Source of the DNA: Bacteroidales bacterium
GTDB taxonomy: Bacteria; Bacteroidota; Bacteroidia; Bacteroidales; F082
Assembly (NCBI GenBank): GCA_020853175.1
Contig: JADYZK010000170.1
Span: forward strand, 1 to 19,458
Length of the DNA stretch: 19,458 bases
Reading direction: 5' to 3'
Shown here: positions 6,534 to 14,259 of the stretch, piece after piece
How positions within the stretch are numbered: the first letter of the stretch is position 1
How the letters are laid out: every line of letters starts with the position of its first letter
The notes under the pieces: model-generated
What the model saw: only the letters and a program-made list of their open reading frames with translations
Told to the model about the DNA's origin: nothing
The model's database searches: none
Program-made: the position numbers and the translations under genes

Positions 6534-6962
6534 ATGAAGAAATCATTTCAAGTTTTGATCCTATTTGGATTATTTTCCCTGTTGGGTGTTAAAGGATTTT
6601 CACAGGTAAGTGTTTCCTATTACTCCTCTTCCTTTTCAAAAATGGGGGTAGGATACCATTTCGGCGACAGATTATGGAGTGAATTGAGGGTTTATGGCAA
6701 TACCTCTTTGAGCGACTTCACTCCCGAACTCGTCATCTGCTTCAACATCGTGAAAAAGGAAAAACACAATGTTTACCTCGGATTTGGAGGCAACATAAAT
6801 GTTTTCACCGGCTTTGTTTTACCGATAGGGGTTCAATTTTCACCCTTTGAGAAATTAGAAAGGTTTTCATTTCATATTGAATTTCAACCCACGCTTGATC
6901 TTGACAATGATTTATTCCTGCTGAGCGCATGGGGATTAAGATATAAATTTGGAAAAAAATAA
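6534..6962 (+). CDS. small exported protein, possible outer-membrane beta-barrel
   Basis: The 142-aa product has a signal peptide, MKKSFQVLILFGLFSLLGV then KGFSQ (cleavage about residue 23-24). The mature part has alternating hydrophobic/polar strands rich in Tyr, Phe and Gly (VSVSYYSSSFSKMGVGYHFG, HNVYLGFGGNINVFTG, FSFHIEFQPTLDL) and ends in WGLRYKFGKK, as in small outer-membrane barrels. No specific family is recognised. ATG 6534 is chosen over GTG 6504 because it starts the signal peptide. The T9SS protein gene follows after 42 nt on the same strand, so the two may be co-transcribed. Confidence 0.65.
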   Translation: MKKSFQVLILFGLFSLLGVKGFSQVSVSYYSSSFSKMGVGYHFGDRLWSELRVYGNTSLSDFTPELVICFNIVKKEKHNVYLGFGGNINVFTGFVLPIGVQFSPFEKLERFSFHIEFQPTLDLDNDLFLLSAWGLRYKFGKK

Positions 6963-7004
6963 TTCACAACTACTATCTTATCAAACAATTATAAATTTTT
7001 TATA

Positions 7005-7889
7005 ATGAAAACAATCTTACTAACGCTATTCATCGGTTGGAGTCTCTGCTCTTTATATGCACAATCTTATCATCCTTTACCTATTTCAAATGCATCTTGG
7101 AGCGACGTTAGGATTAAACAAGGCGAATGTGACGGACCTAACTATTGCAAGGATGCCTATTTTTTTGCAGGCGATACTTTAATTCAATCAATGTCCTACC
7201 ATAGACTTTATCGAAGCAATGGGACTAATATTTTCTATGCCGGAGCTCTAAGGGAAGAAAACAAAAAAGTGTATTACCGGAACTATAATTGTAGCAATAC
7301 CATTGTATTGTACGATTTTGGTCTTCAAGTAGGTGATACATTTAATTTACCCACATTTTTATGCGATTATTCAGCCGGATGGTCAACCGCAGTAACAAAA
7401 ATTGATTCCGTAATGTTGGAAAACATGACCTACAGAAAAAGATTTCATTTTGATTGGGGCTACCAATGGATTGAGGGGGTTGGCTCCCCCGCAGGTTTAT
7501 TGTATCCATATTATCTCGGATGGGCATGTATGTGTAACGTGTATTCCGTTTGTGTTCGACACAACGGCGAAATACTTTATTTAGATGAAACATTTTTGCC
7601 ATGCTTTAATTTTATGGTCTCCGAAGACGAGCTGTTTGTTACTACACCCCACTTGAATGTTTTTCCTAATCCGGCTTTCAGTTCATCGGAAGTGCATATA
7701 GAATCCAGCGATGAAAATCTGAAAAGAATTGACATCTACAATACCCAAGGTTACCTCATACAATCCATCTCAGAGATAGAATCCAATCGTTTAACGCTGC
7801 CAACAAAAAATCTTGATTCAGGCTTATACCTCCTTAGAATTTACTTTGAAAATCAAGTCATCCATAAGAAAATTATCCTCAACCATTAA
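7005..7889 (+). CDS. secreted protein with type A T9SS C-terminal sorting domain
   Basis: The 294-aa product starts with signal peptide MKTILLTLFIGWSLCSLYAQ (cleavage about residue 19-20) and ends with a Por-secretion tail: LNVFPNPAF (about 217-225), a beta sandwich containing IDIYNTQGYLIQ, then LDSGLYLLRIYFENQ and KKIIL. Such tails direct export through the type IX secretion system and are cleaved at the cell surface. The ~190-residue cargo part has several cysteines (such as GECDGPNYCKD and WACMCNVYSVC) and no recognised catalytic motif, so its role is unknown. It is a strong marker that the host is a Bacteroidota member with T9SS. No terminator is seen after the stop. Confidence 0.85.
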   Translation: MKTILLTLFIGWSLCSLYAQSYHPLPISNASWSDVRIKQGECDGPNYCKDAYFFAGDTLIQSMSYHRLYRSNGTNIFYAGALREENKKVYYRNYNCSNTIVLYDFGLQVGDTFNLPTFLCDYSAGWSTAVTKIDSVMLENMTYRKRFHFDWGYQWIEGVGSPAGLLYPYYLGWACMCNVYSVCVRHNGEILYLDETFLPCFNFMVSEDELFVTTPHLNVFPNPAFSSSEVHIESSDENLKRIDIYNTQGYLIQSISEIESNRLTLPTKNLDSGLYLLRIYFENQVIHKKIILNH

Positions 7890-8024
7890 GGATATCCTTG
7901 TGGATTTAAAGGTAAGTGATTGATTGTCAAAATAATGTTGACATAAAAGTTTTTGCAATAAAAGGCCGTTAAGCTTCAACAACAAATAGGGAAGCATTTG
8001 ACGGTAATACATAAGAACACAGAA

Positions 8025-8230
8025 ATGGAAACTAAATTAACTTTAAGACTGAAATAATTGTGATTGAAATATATCTTGGATCAGTTACAGCTTACGGGAA
8101 AATAGAAGGTTGTACTACGCCATTGGTTGAAAGTTGAAGTGGTGTCATTGAACTTGACTCGTATTTTGACTATAAAAACGAATATTCAAACTATTTGATT
8201 GAAAATACAAATGAAAAGAGTTCTGCTTGA
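8025..8230 (+). pseudogene. antitoxin remnant (DUF6364-like)
   Basis: The frame from ATG 8025 gives METKLTLRLK and stops. A second frame continues with EIIVIE, later TPLVES, a TGA codon, then SGVIELDSYFDYKNEYSNYL and IEN, ending at TGA 8228-8230. The beginning (MxxKLTLRL) and end (PLVxSxSGVI ... FDYKxEYxxYL) match DUF6364-type antitoxins of Bacteroidota, about 80 residues long. The gene carries a frameshift near 8051 and a nonsense codon where the family usually has Leu (TTA to TGA would be one change). The PIN toxin remnant overlaps its 3' end by 20 nt, the usual antitoxin-toxin order. Confidence 0.65.
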
Positions 8231-8324
8231 CACCAACATAATCACTGACCTATTGGCAAAACGAGAGCCATTTGAACAAGACGCTGCCATTCAACTTTTT
8301 GTTGTAATTTCATTGCTCATTTAG
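8211..8324 (+). pseudogene. PIN-domain toxin remnant (VapC-like, truncated)
   Basis: ATG 8211 opens MKRVLLDTNIITDLLAKREP then FEQDAAIQLF, the typical start of a Bacteroidota PIN-domain ribonuclease toxin, with the first catalytic aspartate D7 in LLDTN. After ~30 residues the similarity ends and seven unrelated codons lead to TAG 8322-8324. The usual length is about 130-140 aa, so the other catalytic acidic residues are missing and no toxin can be made. The next gene's ATG is only 9 nt downstream, so the deletion that removed the toxin appears to end at the accessory/core boundary. Confidence 0.75.
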
Positions 8325-8332
8325 CCATTGCC

Positions 8333-9757
8333 ATGAAATATAAACTGGTTACTTTCAGTGATTTTGCCAATCAACTTTATCCGCATGAAGTGGATTACCT
8401 GATGAGCATCAACAAATTTGCAAAGGAAATCAACAAAGAGATCCTGCGGATCATCCATTTCAACTGTCACCATCCTGAAAAAGCGGTTGATTTTGATCCC
8501 GAGGTGGACAAAAGAACCTATTCCTACATCAAAAACTGGATTGTCGAATCGCTCGAAAAGGCCGATGTGGATAAGTTTTACGAGTGGCTGCTGGCCACCG
8601 AAAAGCAGGTGATGCTCGATGCCGTTTCAGCCGATTTGGAGCGACAGATCACCACCTACTTTAAAATCATCACCCCCTCCCACTATTATTTTTTGCGCTT
8701 CTATGAGTTGGTAGAGCATTTTCGCGATTTTTTACTCATCAGGGTGCGCAAAATCCTTTACAAACCCACCAACAGTTACCTCGAGCAATACGTAAAGGAA
8801 TACCAGTTGGGCCTTTCGGTGAACAAACAACTGAACAATGCATCGGTAGAAATTATCCGTCAGCACGAAAGTCCAGATGACAACCCTTCTTCTTTCGTTG
8901 AGCTCCTAAACGCCACTTTTTTCAACGTACAGCTCGATGGTTACACCCGCTACCGTGCTGCCGTTCGGCTAACATTCTTGTATTACAACTTTCGCGAATT
9001 TGAACAACTTCGTGCCTTGTACAATGCATTGGATGAGGAGTTTAAAGGAAGCACCTTTTACTCCAAACGCTTGCTTTCCAACTTTTATTCCAACAGGGCC
9101 ATGATGCACAGCAAACTCAATGAGTTGGGTCGTGCGGAACATTATGGAACACTTTCAATACGTCAAAAAAATAGCGATTTTCTGTTCTACATCGCCAACC
9201 TTTGTGGCGTCTTGCTTCGGAGCAAACAATACGAAAAAGCCTACAAACTGATGAGTCAAAACATCTCCGAACTCAAAAATAGCAGTAGTTTTTACAACAA
9301 AATCGGTTTTGTGAGCTTCTATATGCGCACCTTGGTGCACAACAACAAAGCGAAAAGTGCAGCAAGCTACGGCTCAACTTTTTTGGATGCCTACCGAAAA
9401 GAGATTTTTGAAACGCGTTGGCATCTTTTCTTTACGGCTTATTTGCAGGCACTCCTCAATGCTGAAAAATACAACAAAGCCATTTCCGTCGCTAAGCGAT
9501 ACAACCTAATTGCACTCGAAAAAAAATATATTGACACTTCTGTCTATACCCCCGTTTTGCAGTGGTATTACGAACTGGCCCTCTATATCGAAGGCAAACA
9601 AAGCAAGGAAATTCTGGTAGAAAGCCTCCTTGTTTCGGCCCGAAGGCTCATCACCAACACCTACAAAACAAACAAAGTGATGGAGCTTTTAGACAACCTC
9701 ACCGATTTTATTCCCAATGAAATTGAAGAAGTGAAACTTGCTTTGAAGTCCAGCTGA
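8333..9757 (+). CDS. conserved hypothetical protein, TPR-like helical repeats
   Basis: The 474-aa product lacks a signal peptide or membrane span and is almost wholly helical. Parts of the second half look like degenerate tetratricopeptide repeats: SNFYSNRAMMHSKLNELGRA then EHYGTLS, LCGVLLRSKQYEKAYKLM, and YLQALLNAEKYNKAISVAKR. The N-terminal ~150 residues show no known motif. A scaffolding role is possible; no function is assigned. ATG 8333 lies 9 nt after the PIN toxin remnant and no promoter of the TTTG/TAnnTTTG type is visible upstream, so its own promoter may have been lost or replaced by the truncation. It converges on the glycosylase gene with only 3 nt between stop codons. Confidence 0.75.
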   Translation: MKYKLVTFSDFANQLYPHEVDYLMSINKFAKEINKEILRIIHFNCHHPEKAVDFDPEVDKRTYSYIKNWIVESLEKADVDKFYEWLLATEKQVMLDAVSADLERQITTYFKIITPSHYYFLRFYELVEHFRDFLLIRVRKILYKPTNSYLEQYVKEYQLGLSVNKQLNNASVEIIRQHESPDDNPSSFVELLNATFFNVQLDGYTRYRAAVRLTFLYYNFREFEQLRALYNALDEEFKGSTFYSKRLLSNFYSNRAMMHSKLNELGRAEHYGTLSIRQKNSDFLFYIANLCGVLLRSKQYEKAYKLMSQNISELKNSSSFYNKIGFVSFYMRTLVHNNKAKSAASYGSTFLDAYRKEIFETRWHLFFTAYLQALLNAEKYNKAISVAKRYNLIALEKKYIDTSVYTPVLQWYYELALYIEGKQSKEILVESLLVSARRLITNTYKTNKVMELLDNLTDFIPNEIEEVKLALKSS

Positions 9758-9760
9758 ACC

Positions 9761-10363
9761 TTATTTGGTTTGCTGCAACTTGGAGGCTGTGGCCGGAAAC
9801 CCCACAAAACGATAAGGCAACAAAGCATCTTCTCCGGCATAATCCACGCCAACTCTTGGTCCGGCAACCGTTCGTGCGATGGCGTGCCGAAAGTTGTCCT
9901 CAAACCAAAGCAAGTCGCCATCCAAATCCATGCGGTTGTGCTCCAAGGTAATACCCAAACATTTTGTAAGCTTGGCAGGCCCATTGCTCAGAGCATGAAG
10001 ACCTTTTTTGGCTCCCACCCGTTGAAACATCGCGTTGATGCCGGTGAGCGGATAAATAGCCCTGATCAGTACGGCATGAGGATCGTTTTCAGCGCCGGTA
10101 ACCACATTAAAAAGATGGTGCAAGCCATAAGTGAAATACACATACGAAATTCCTCCGGCGCAATACATCACCTCGGTGCGCGGTGTTCGGCGATTGCCAA
10201 AAGCATGTGATGCACGGTCATTAATGCCTGTATAAGCTTCCGTTTCGGTGATGATGCCACTGCAATGCACCCCGTCAATCATGCTGTGAAAAGTACATCC
10301 CAACAAGTATTTGGACAAATCAAGCACATCATTTTCAATAAAAAAAGTGGAGTTTAAACGCAT
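9761..10363 (-). CDS. aag: DNA-3-methyladenine glycosylase (AAG/MPG family)
   Basis: The 200-aa product is a base-excision repair glycosylase that removes 3-methyladenine and other alkylated or deaminated purines. The family landmarks are visible: GIITETEAYTG (36-46) with catalytic E42 and Y44, SHAFGNRRTPRTEVMY (52-67) with H53, the GISYVYFTYGLHHLFNVVTG stretch (71-90), and VLIRAIYPL. These correspond to human AAG E125, Y127, H136 and the Tyr159 region. Length fits bacterial members. It starts only 3 nt after the recQ stop on the same strand, so the two DNA-repair genes form an operon. There is no visible terminator at the convergent end. Confidence 0.93.
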   Translation of the reverse strand: MRLNSTFFIENDVLDLSKYLLGCTFHSMIDGVHCSGIITETEAYTGINDRASHAFGNRRTPRTEVMYCAGGISYVYFTYGLHHLFNVVTGAENDPHAVLIRAIYPLTGINAMFQRVGAKKGLHALSNGPAKLTKCLGITLEHNRMDLDGDLLWFEDNFRHAIARTVAGPRVGVDYAGEDALLPYRFVGFPATASKLQQTK

Positions 10364-10366
10364 ATT

Positions 10367-12295
10367 TTAATTGAAGTCTAACTGTTTACGAAACACCAAT
10401 CTTTCTGAAGCATCTTTGGCAAGAATGCGGTTTTCAAGCATAAAACGAATGGATGTAAGCACCTTTTCCTCGGAATAGCCTTTCACCTTTCCCATCACTT
10501 CAAAAAGTGGATAGGGCCGCTCTGCAAGCACTACTTTCAATTGCGCTTGTATGTTTTCAAACTCTATATCGTTCAACTGAAGCTTGTTGCGTTTGGTGCA
10601 TACATCGCAGTTTCCGCAACGGCGATCCAAACGTTCGCCAAAATATTCCAACAGTTGGATGCTGCGGCATTTTTCATTGTTGTAAACAAAATCAATCACC
10701 GTCTGCAGTCGCTTTGCAGCATTGTTTTTTCTATCGCCGTAATGCTCTTTGCTAAATGTAAGTCGTTCGGTTTCATTACGTTCGATGGTGTAAATAAGTT
10801 GGGGTTTTTCCTTTCGCGGAACGTAAGCCAGAAATGACAGTCTATCTAACTTTTGCAGCATGGTGATCACTTGGTCGGTCGGGATTCCGGTTTTACGACT
10901 GATGTCTTCTTCCCGCAGGGAGATAAAATCGGTGAACAAACCCGGATAAGAGCGCAGCAGATTCTTGATGAAGGCATCATAAGCAGGCTGCTCCACCTGA
11001 AAGCGATACAGCTGTTCGCGGTTGGATTGCAAAAAAATGCGGGCAGGCGTTTTCAGGCCTTCGGTCATAAGCAGGTAGCCTTCCTTTTCGAGCAGCTGAA
11101 GCGATGCAAACACCTCAAGGATAGGCATATTGTAATTGTTGCAGAAGGCCGTTATGTCGAAGTCAAAACTTTGGTCTTTGCCGCCACCAATGGGCAACTG
11201 AAAATAGTTACCCAAAGCCTGATACACTGCTTTTATTTTTTTGGGTTCAGGATATGAAATATCGAGGTTGGATTTCAACTGTTTCACATCTTGATCGGCC
11301 ACCAACAGATAGGCTTCAGAAGCTTTTCCGTCGCGGCCTCCCCTACCTGCTTCCTGAAAATACGCTTCTAAACTGTCGGGCGGTTCTAAATGCACCACAA
11401 GACGCACATCGGGTTTGTCAATTCCCATGCCGAAAGCGTTGGTAGCCACCATCACACGCACCTTTCCACGCATCCAATCCGATTGGCGGCTGTCGCGTTG
11501 GCGGGCATCAAGGCCTGCATGGTATGAAGTAGCCAGAATACCTTTTGAAGTTAAAAAATCGGCAATATCGCGGGTTTTTTTGCGACTTCTTACATATACA
11601 ATACCGCTTCCTGTGGTCATGGCTTGAAACAAACGCTGCAAGGTTCCATATTTATCAGGATGATGTATTACATTATAGGTCAGGTTTTTACGCTCATAGC
11701 TGGTTTGGAAAACGTTTTTCTTGCGAAACAGAAGCTTCTCCTGAATGTCGTTGACAACCGCCGGCGTTGCAGTAGCGGTTAAGGCCAAAACCGGAACGTT
11801 GGGCAAAAAAGGCCGGATGTCGGCAATTTGCAAGTAAGGCGGACGAAAATCATAGCCCCACTGGGAGATGCAATGCGATTCATCCACAGCAATCAAATTA
11901 ATTTTCATGCGTTTGAGCAGCTCTATGAAGCGTTCAGATTGCAGACGCTCGGGCGAGACGTACAAAAACTTGAGCTTTCCGAAAACACAATGGTTGTAAA
12001 CAATTTCCAACTCGTTGAAGTGCATCCCTGAATAGATCGCTGCCGCGGGAATACCAATATTTTTGAGGTGTTGCACTTGGTCTTTCATCAAAGCAATAAG
12101 AGGTGTCACCACCAAACACATTCCGTCCATCACCATAGCCGGCACTTGAAAACAAACTGATTTTCCACCACCAGTGGGCAAAAGGGCTAAAGTATCGTTT
12201 CCGGAAATGACGGCATCAACAATTTCTTCCTGCATCGGACGAAAGGAGGCATAACCCCAATAGCGCTGAAGAATTTCTCTTGATTGCTTTCCCAT
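10367..12295 (-). CDS. recQ: RecQ-type ATP-dependent DNA helicase
   Basis: The 642-aa product is a superfamily 2, 3'-5' DNA helicase that acts in recombination and fork repair. In order: the Q-motif region FRPMQEEIV (18-26), Walker A PTGGGKS (40-46), DESHCISQWGYDFRP (138-152), motif V/VI with TNAFGMGIDKPDVR and QEAGRGGRDG, then the RecQ zinc cluster with one Cys at about 543 and RRCGNCDVC (Cys 560, 563, 566). The HRDC domain of longer RecQ proteins is missing, so this is the short form. ATG 12295 is chosen because the family sequence starts there. The aag gene follows after 3 nt. A TATTTTTG box ends only 6 nt before the ATG. Confidence 0.93.
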   Translation of the reverse strand: MGKQSREILQRYWGYASFRPMQEEIVDAVISGNDTLALLPTGGGKSVCFQVPAMVMDGMCLVVTPLIALMKDQVQHLKNIGIPAAAIYSGMHFNELEIVYNHCVFGKLKFLYVSPERLQSERFIELLKRMKINLIAVDESHCISQWGYDFRPPYLQIADIRPFLPNVPVLALTATATPAVVNDIQEKLLFRKKNVFQTSYERKNLTYNVIHHPDKYGTLQRLFQAMTTGSGIVYVRSRKKTRDIADFLTSKGILATSYHAGLDARQRDSRQSDWMRGKVRVMVATNAFGMGIDKPDVRLVVHLEPPDSLEAYFQEAGRGGRDGKASEAYLLVADQDVKQLKSNLDISYPEPKKIKAVYQALGNYFQLPIGGGKDQSFDFDITAFCNNYNMPILEVFASLQLLEKEGYLLMTEGLKTPARIFLQSNREQLYRFQVEQPAYDAFIKNLLRSYPGLFTDFISLREEDISRKTGIPTDQVITMLQKLDRLSFLAYVPRKEKPQLIYTIERNETERLTFSKEHYGDRKNNAAKRLQTVIDFVYNNEKCRSIQLLEYFGERLDRRCGNCDVCTKRNKLQLNDIEFENIQAQLKVVLAERPYPLFEVMGKVKGYSEEKVLTSIRFMLENRILAKDASERLVFRKQLDFN

Positions 12296-12300
12296 GTCAA

Positions 12301-12331
12301 CAAAAATAAGCTCCTTATCAACACAACCAAC
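12301..12331 (-). promoter_or_regulatory. candidate promoter of the recQ-aag operon
   Basis: On the minus strand GTTG (12331-12328) and TATTTTTG (12308-12301) are 19 nt apart, a near match to the Bacteroidota consensus. The predicted start of transcription falls at or next to the recQ ATG (12295), so the mRNA would be almost leaderless unless another promoter is used. Confidence 0.4.
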
Positions 12332-12368
12332 AAGGGTTGAAACATTTAGTGGTAAGCCCACCAATTGT

Positions 12369-13967
12369 TTATCTTTTCTTCAAAAGTTGGTTGATCAGCA
12401 ATACCAAATCGGATTGTTGAATGGGCTTGGTAATATAATCATCGCAACCGGCCTTCATGGCGATTTCGCGGCCATTGTCTTCATAAAAAGCCGTTTGTGC
12501 AATAATCGGCAGTTGAGGTCTAAACGTTCTGATTTGCCGTGTAGTTTCAAAACCATCGAGTTTGGGCATCATCAAATCCATCAAAATGAGCGAGATGGCG
12601 CTGTTGCTGCGGCATATCCGAATGGCTTCGTCACCATCTTTGGCCCAAAGCAAAACGGCGCCGGTGTGTTTCATCATGGAGCGGTAAAACAGAAAATTGG
12701 CTTCCACGTCATCCACCACCAAAAACACCTCGTTCGACCAGTCGGGTGTGGTATCCAACAATGCGATTCTTTTCGATTTTAATGGATTGTTTTCTTTCGC
12801 GCCCAGCGGAAGGGTGAAATAAAAGGTGGTTCCTTTTCCTGAAACGGAATCGAACCAAATTTTACCTCCCAACAGTTCCACCAACTGCTTGGAAATGGAC
12901 AATCCCAATCCTGTGCCATCGGCGTTGTAACCATGAGGCGCATCGAGTCGAGAAAAACGCTGAAAGATAAGCTCAGTTTGGTCGTAGCGCATTCCGATGC
13001 CGGTGTCTTGAACAAAAAACTGCACCCAGTCTTGCTTGATTTCGGTGAACCCAAAGCGCACAGTGCCACCATCCACAAACTTGAGGGCATTGGTGAGCAG
13101 ATTGGTGAAAATTTGTTTAAAACGAAAGGGATCGGTTTCCAAAATCAAAGGAAAATCAGATTTCGGTTGCTCAATCACCATTTGCACTTGTGGATGCTGT
13201 TGATAGGCTTTGGTGTTCTTCATCGTCATCAGCAGCTCATTCAGCACCGCATCCACTTCCACCGGCACTTTGGCTATCTTCAATTGTCCGGCTTCAATTT
13301 TTGAAATATCAATGATATCGTTAATCAATTGAAGGAGTGTATTTCCTGCAATGCCAATCATTTCAAGATATTCCCGCGCGTCGCTGTCTAAGGAATTGAA
13401 CTCCAATAACAGGTCAGAAAAACCAAGAATTGAGTTGAGCGGTGTGCGTATTTCGTGTGACATATTGGCCAAAAAAACAGTTTTAAGGCGGTCGTTGTGT
13501 TCTGCTTTCAAACGTGCTTCGCGTTCTTTTTGCAGCGCATCGGCATCGTCTATTTGATCCAACTGTAAAATGCAATAAGATTTTGCACCCTCGAAAGGAA
13601 AGAAGTGCGCGTGAAATTTTTGGGTATCTTTTTCTGTAATTCGCTCAACCGGGTAAGTAGAAATCTGACCGCGGCGGGCAAGCTCAATGTCATCGGCAAG
13701 GCGGTCGCCCTGCAAAAAACCAGACTGTTCCCATAAGCCAACCCACTGACTGATGGTGGTGGGGGTTTCGAGAGTAGGAAAAAGCCGTTGTGCCTTCTCA
13801 TTGCACCAAATAAGTCCTTTGTTGTTTTGAAAAAGTAGAAACGCACTGTGGGCATAATGCAGCATGGCAGAAATAAATTTCCCGTTGGGGATATCGTTTT
13901 TTAAAAGGTCAACGGGGTCTTGCACAAGTTTGTTTAGATTGGACTGATGTTCCATATCGTTTTTCAT
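12369..13967 (-). CDS. hybrid sensor histidine kinase / response regulator
   Basis: The 532-aa cytoplasmic protein (no membrane span) has an N-terminal PAS-like sensor region (about 30-140), then HisKA with the phospho-accepting histidine H171 in MSHEIRTPLNSILGFSD. The ATPase domain follows with N box NLLTNALKF (289-297), DTGIGM (321-326) and GTGLGLSISKQLVELLGG (351-368), and last a receiver domain with VVDD (417-420), phospho-acceptor D464 in ILMDLMMPKLDG and ITKP near the C-terminus. It should autophosphorylate and pass phosphate to its own receiver, which has no DNA-binding output, so a separate partner is needed. ATG 13967 is the first ATG; 13955 is an alternative. The signal and target are unknown. 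Confidence 0.9.
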   Translation of the reverse strand: MKNDMEHQSNLNKLVQDPVDLLKNDIPNGKFISAMLHYAHSAFLLFQNNKGLIWCNEKAQRLFPTLETPTTISQWVGLWEQSGFLQGDRLADDIELARRGQISTYPVERITEKDTQKFHAHFFPFEGAKSYCILQLDQIDDADALQKEREARLKAEHNDRLKTVFLANMSHEIRTPLNSILGFSDLLLEFNSLDSDAREYLEMIGIAGNTLLQLINDIIDISKIEAGQLKIAKVPVEVDAVLNELLMTMKNTKAYQQHPQVQMVIEQPKSDFPLILETDPFRFKQIFTNLLTNALKFVDGGTVRFGFTEIKQDWVQFFVQDTGIGMRYDQTELIFQRFSRLDAPHGYNADGTGLGLSISKQLVELLGGKIWFDSVSGKGTTFYFTLPLGAKENNPLKSKRIALLDTTPDWSNEVFLVVDDVEANFLFYRSMMKHTGAVLLWAKDGDEAIRICRSNSAISLILMDLMMPKLDGFETTRQIRTFRPQLPIIAQTAFYEDNGREIAMKAGCDDYITKPIQQSDLVLLINQLLKKR

Positions 13968-14055
13968 TTTAAGCGGCAAATTGGCCTAATGGTAGGTGTT
14001 TTTCTCTTAATGAGGGTAAAATTACGAAAAACCATTGAGCAAAAATGTTTAAAAT

Positions 14056-14259
14056 CTACTTTTCCTCAACAAGAATCTTGTTTCCTTTGATATGCTTGGG
14101 AAAGTAGGGACAATGTCGGCATCCGTTTCCGCAGCAATAACCTCTTTTGCGCAAAAAACCGGTGGTCATCACACGATAACCGTTTTCAAGGTAAAAATCT
14201 TCCCCTTCCTTAAATTGGTTGTTGAACCGCGTAAATCGGTCGTCTTGAGGCAAATTCAT
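14056..14259 (-). CDS. DUF5522-like small cysteine-rich protein
   Basis: The 67-aa product has the pattern FYLENGYRVMTTGFLRKRGY followed by CCGNGCRHCPY, with four cysteines (CC, C, C) that could bind a metal. This pattern fits the small DUF5522 proteins found widely in Bacteroidota; their function is unknown. Its ATG (14259) overlaps the stop of the upstream membrane protein gene as ATGA, which suggests translational coupling and a shared transcript. Confidence 0.85.
   Translation of the reverse strand: MNLPQDDRFTRFNNQFKEGEDFYLENGYRVMTTGFLRKRGYCCGNGCRHCPYFPKHIKGNKILVEEK

Noticed and set aside
9770..10210. Plus-strand 146-aa ORF
   Set aside because: It is antisense to the DNA glycosylase gene, whose family motifs are clear on the minus strand.
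10853..11257. Plus-strand 134-aa ORF
   Set aside because: It is antisense to the C-terminal half of recQ, with no family resemblance.
12294..12782. Plus-strand 162-aa ORF
   Set aside because: It is antisense to the receiver domain of the histidine kinase and the recQ upstream region, with no protein-like pattern.
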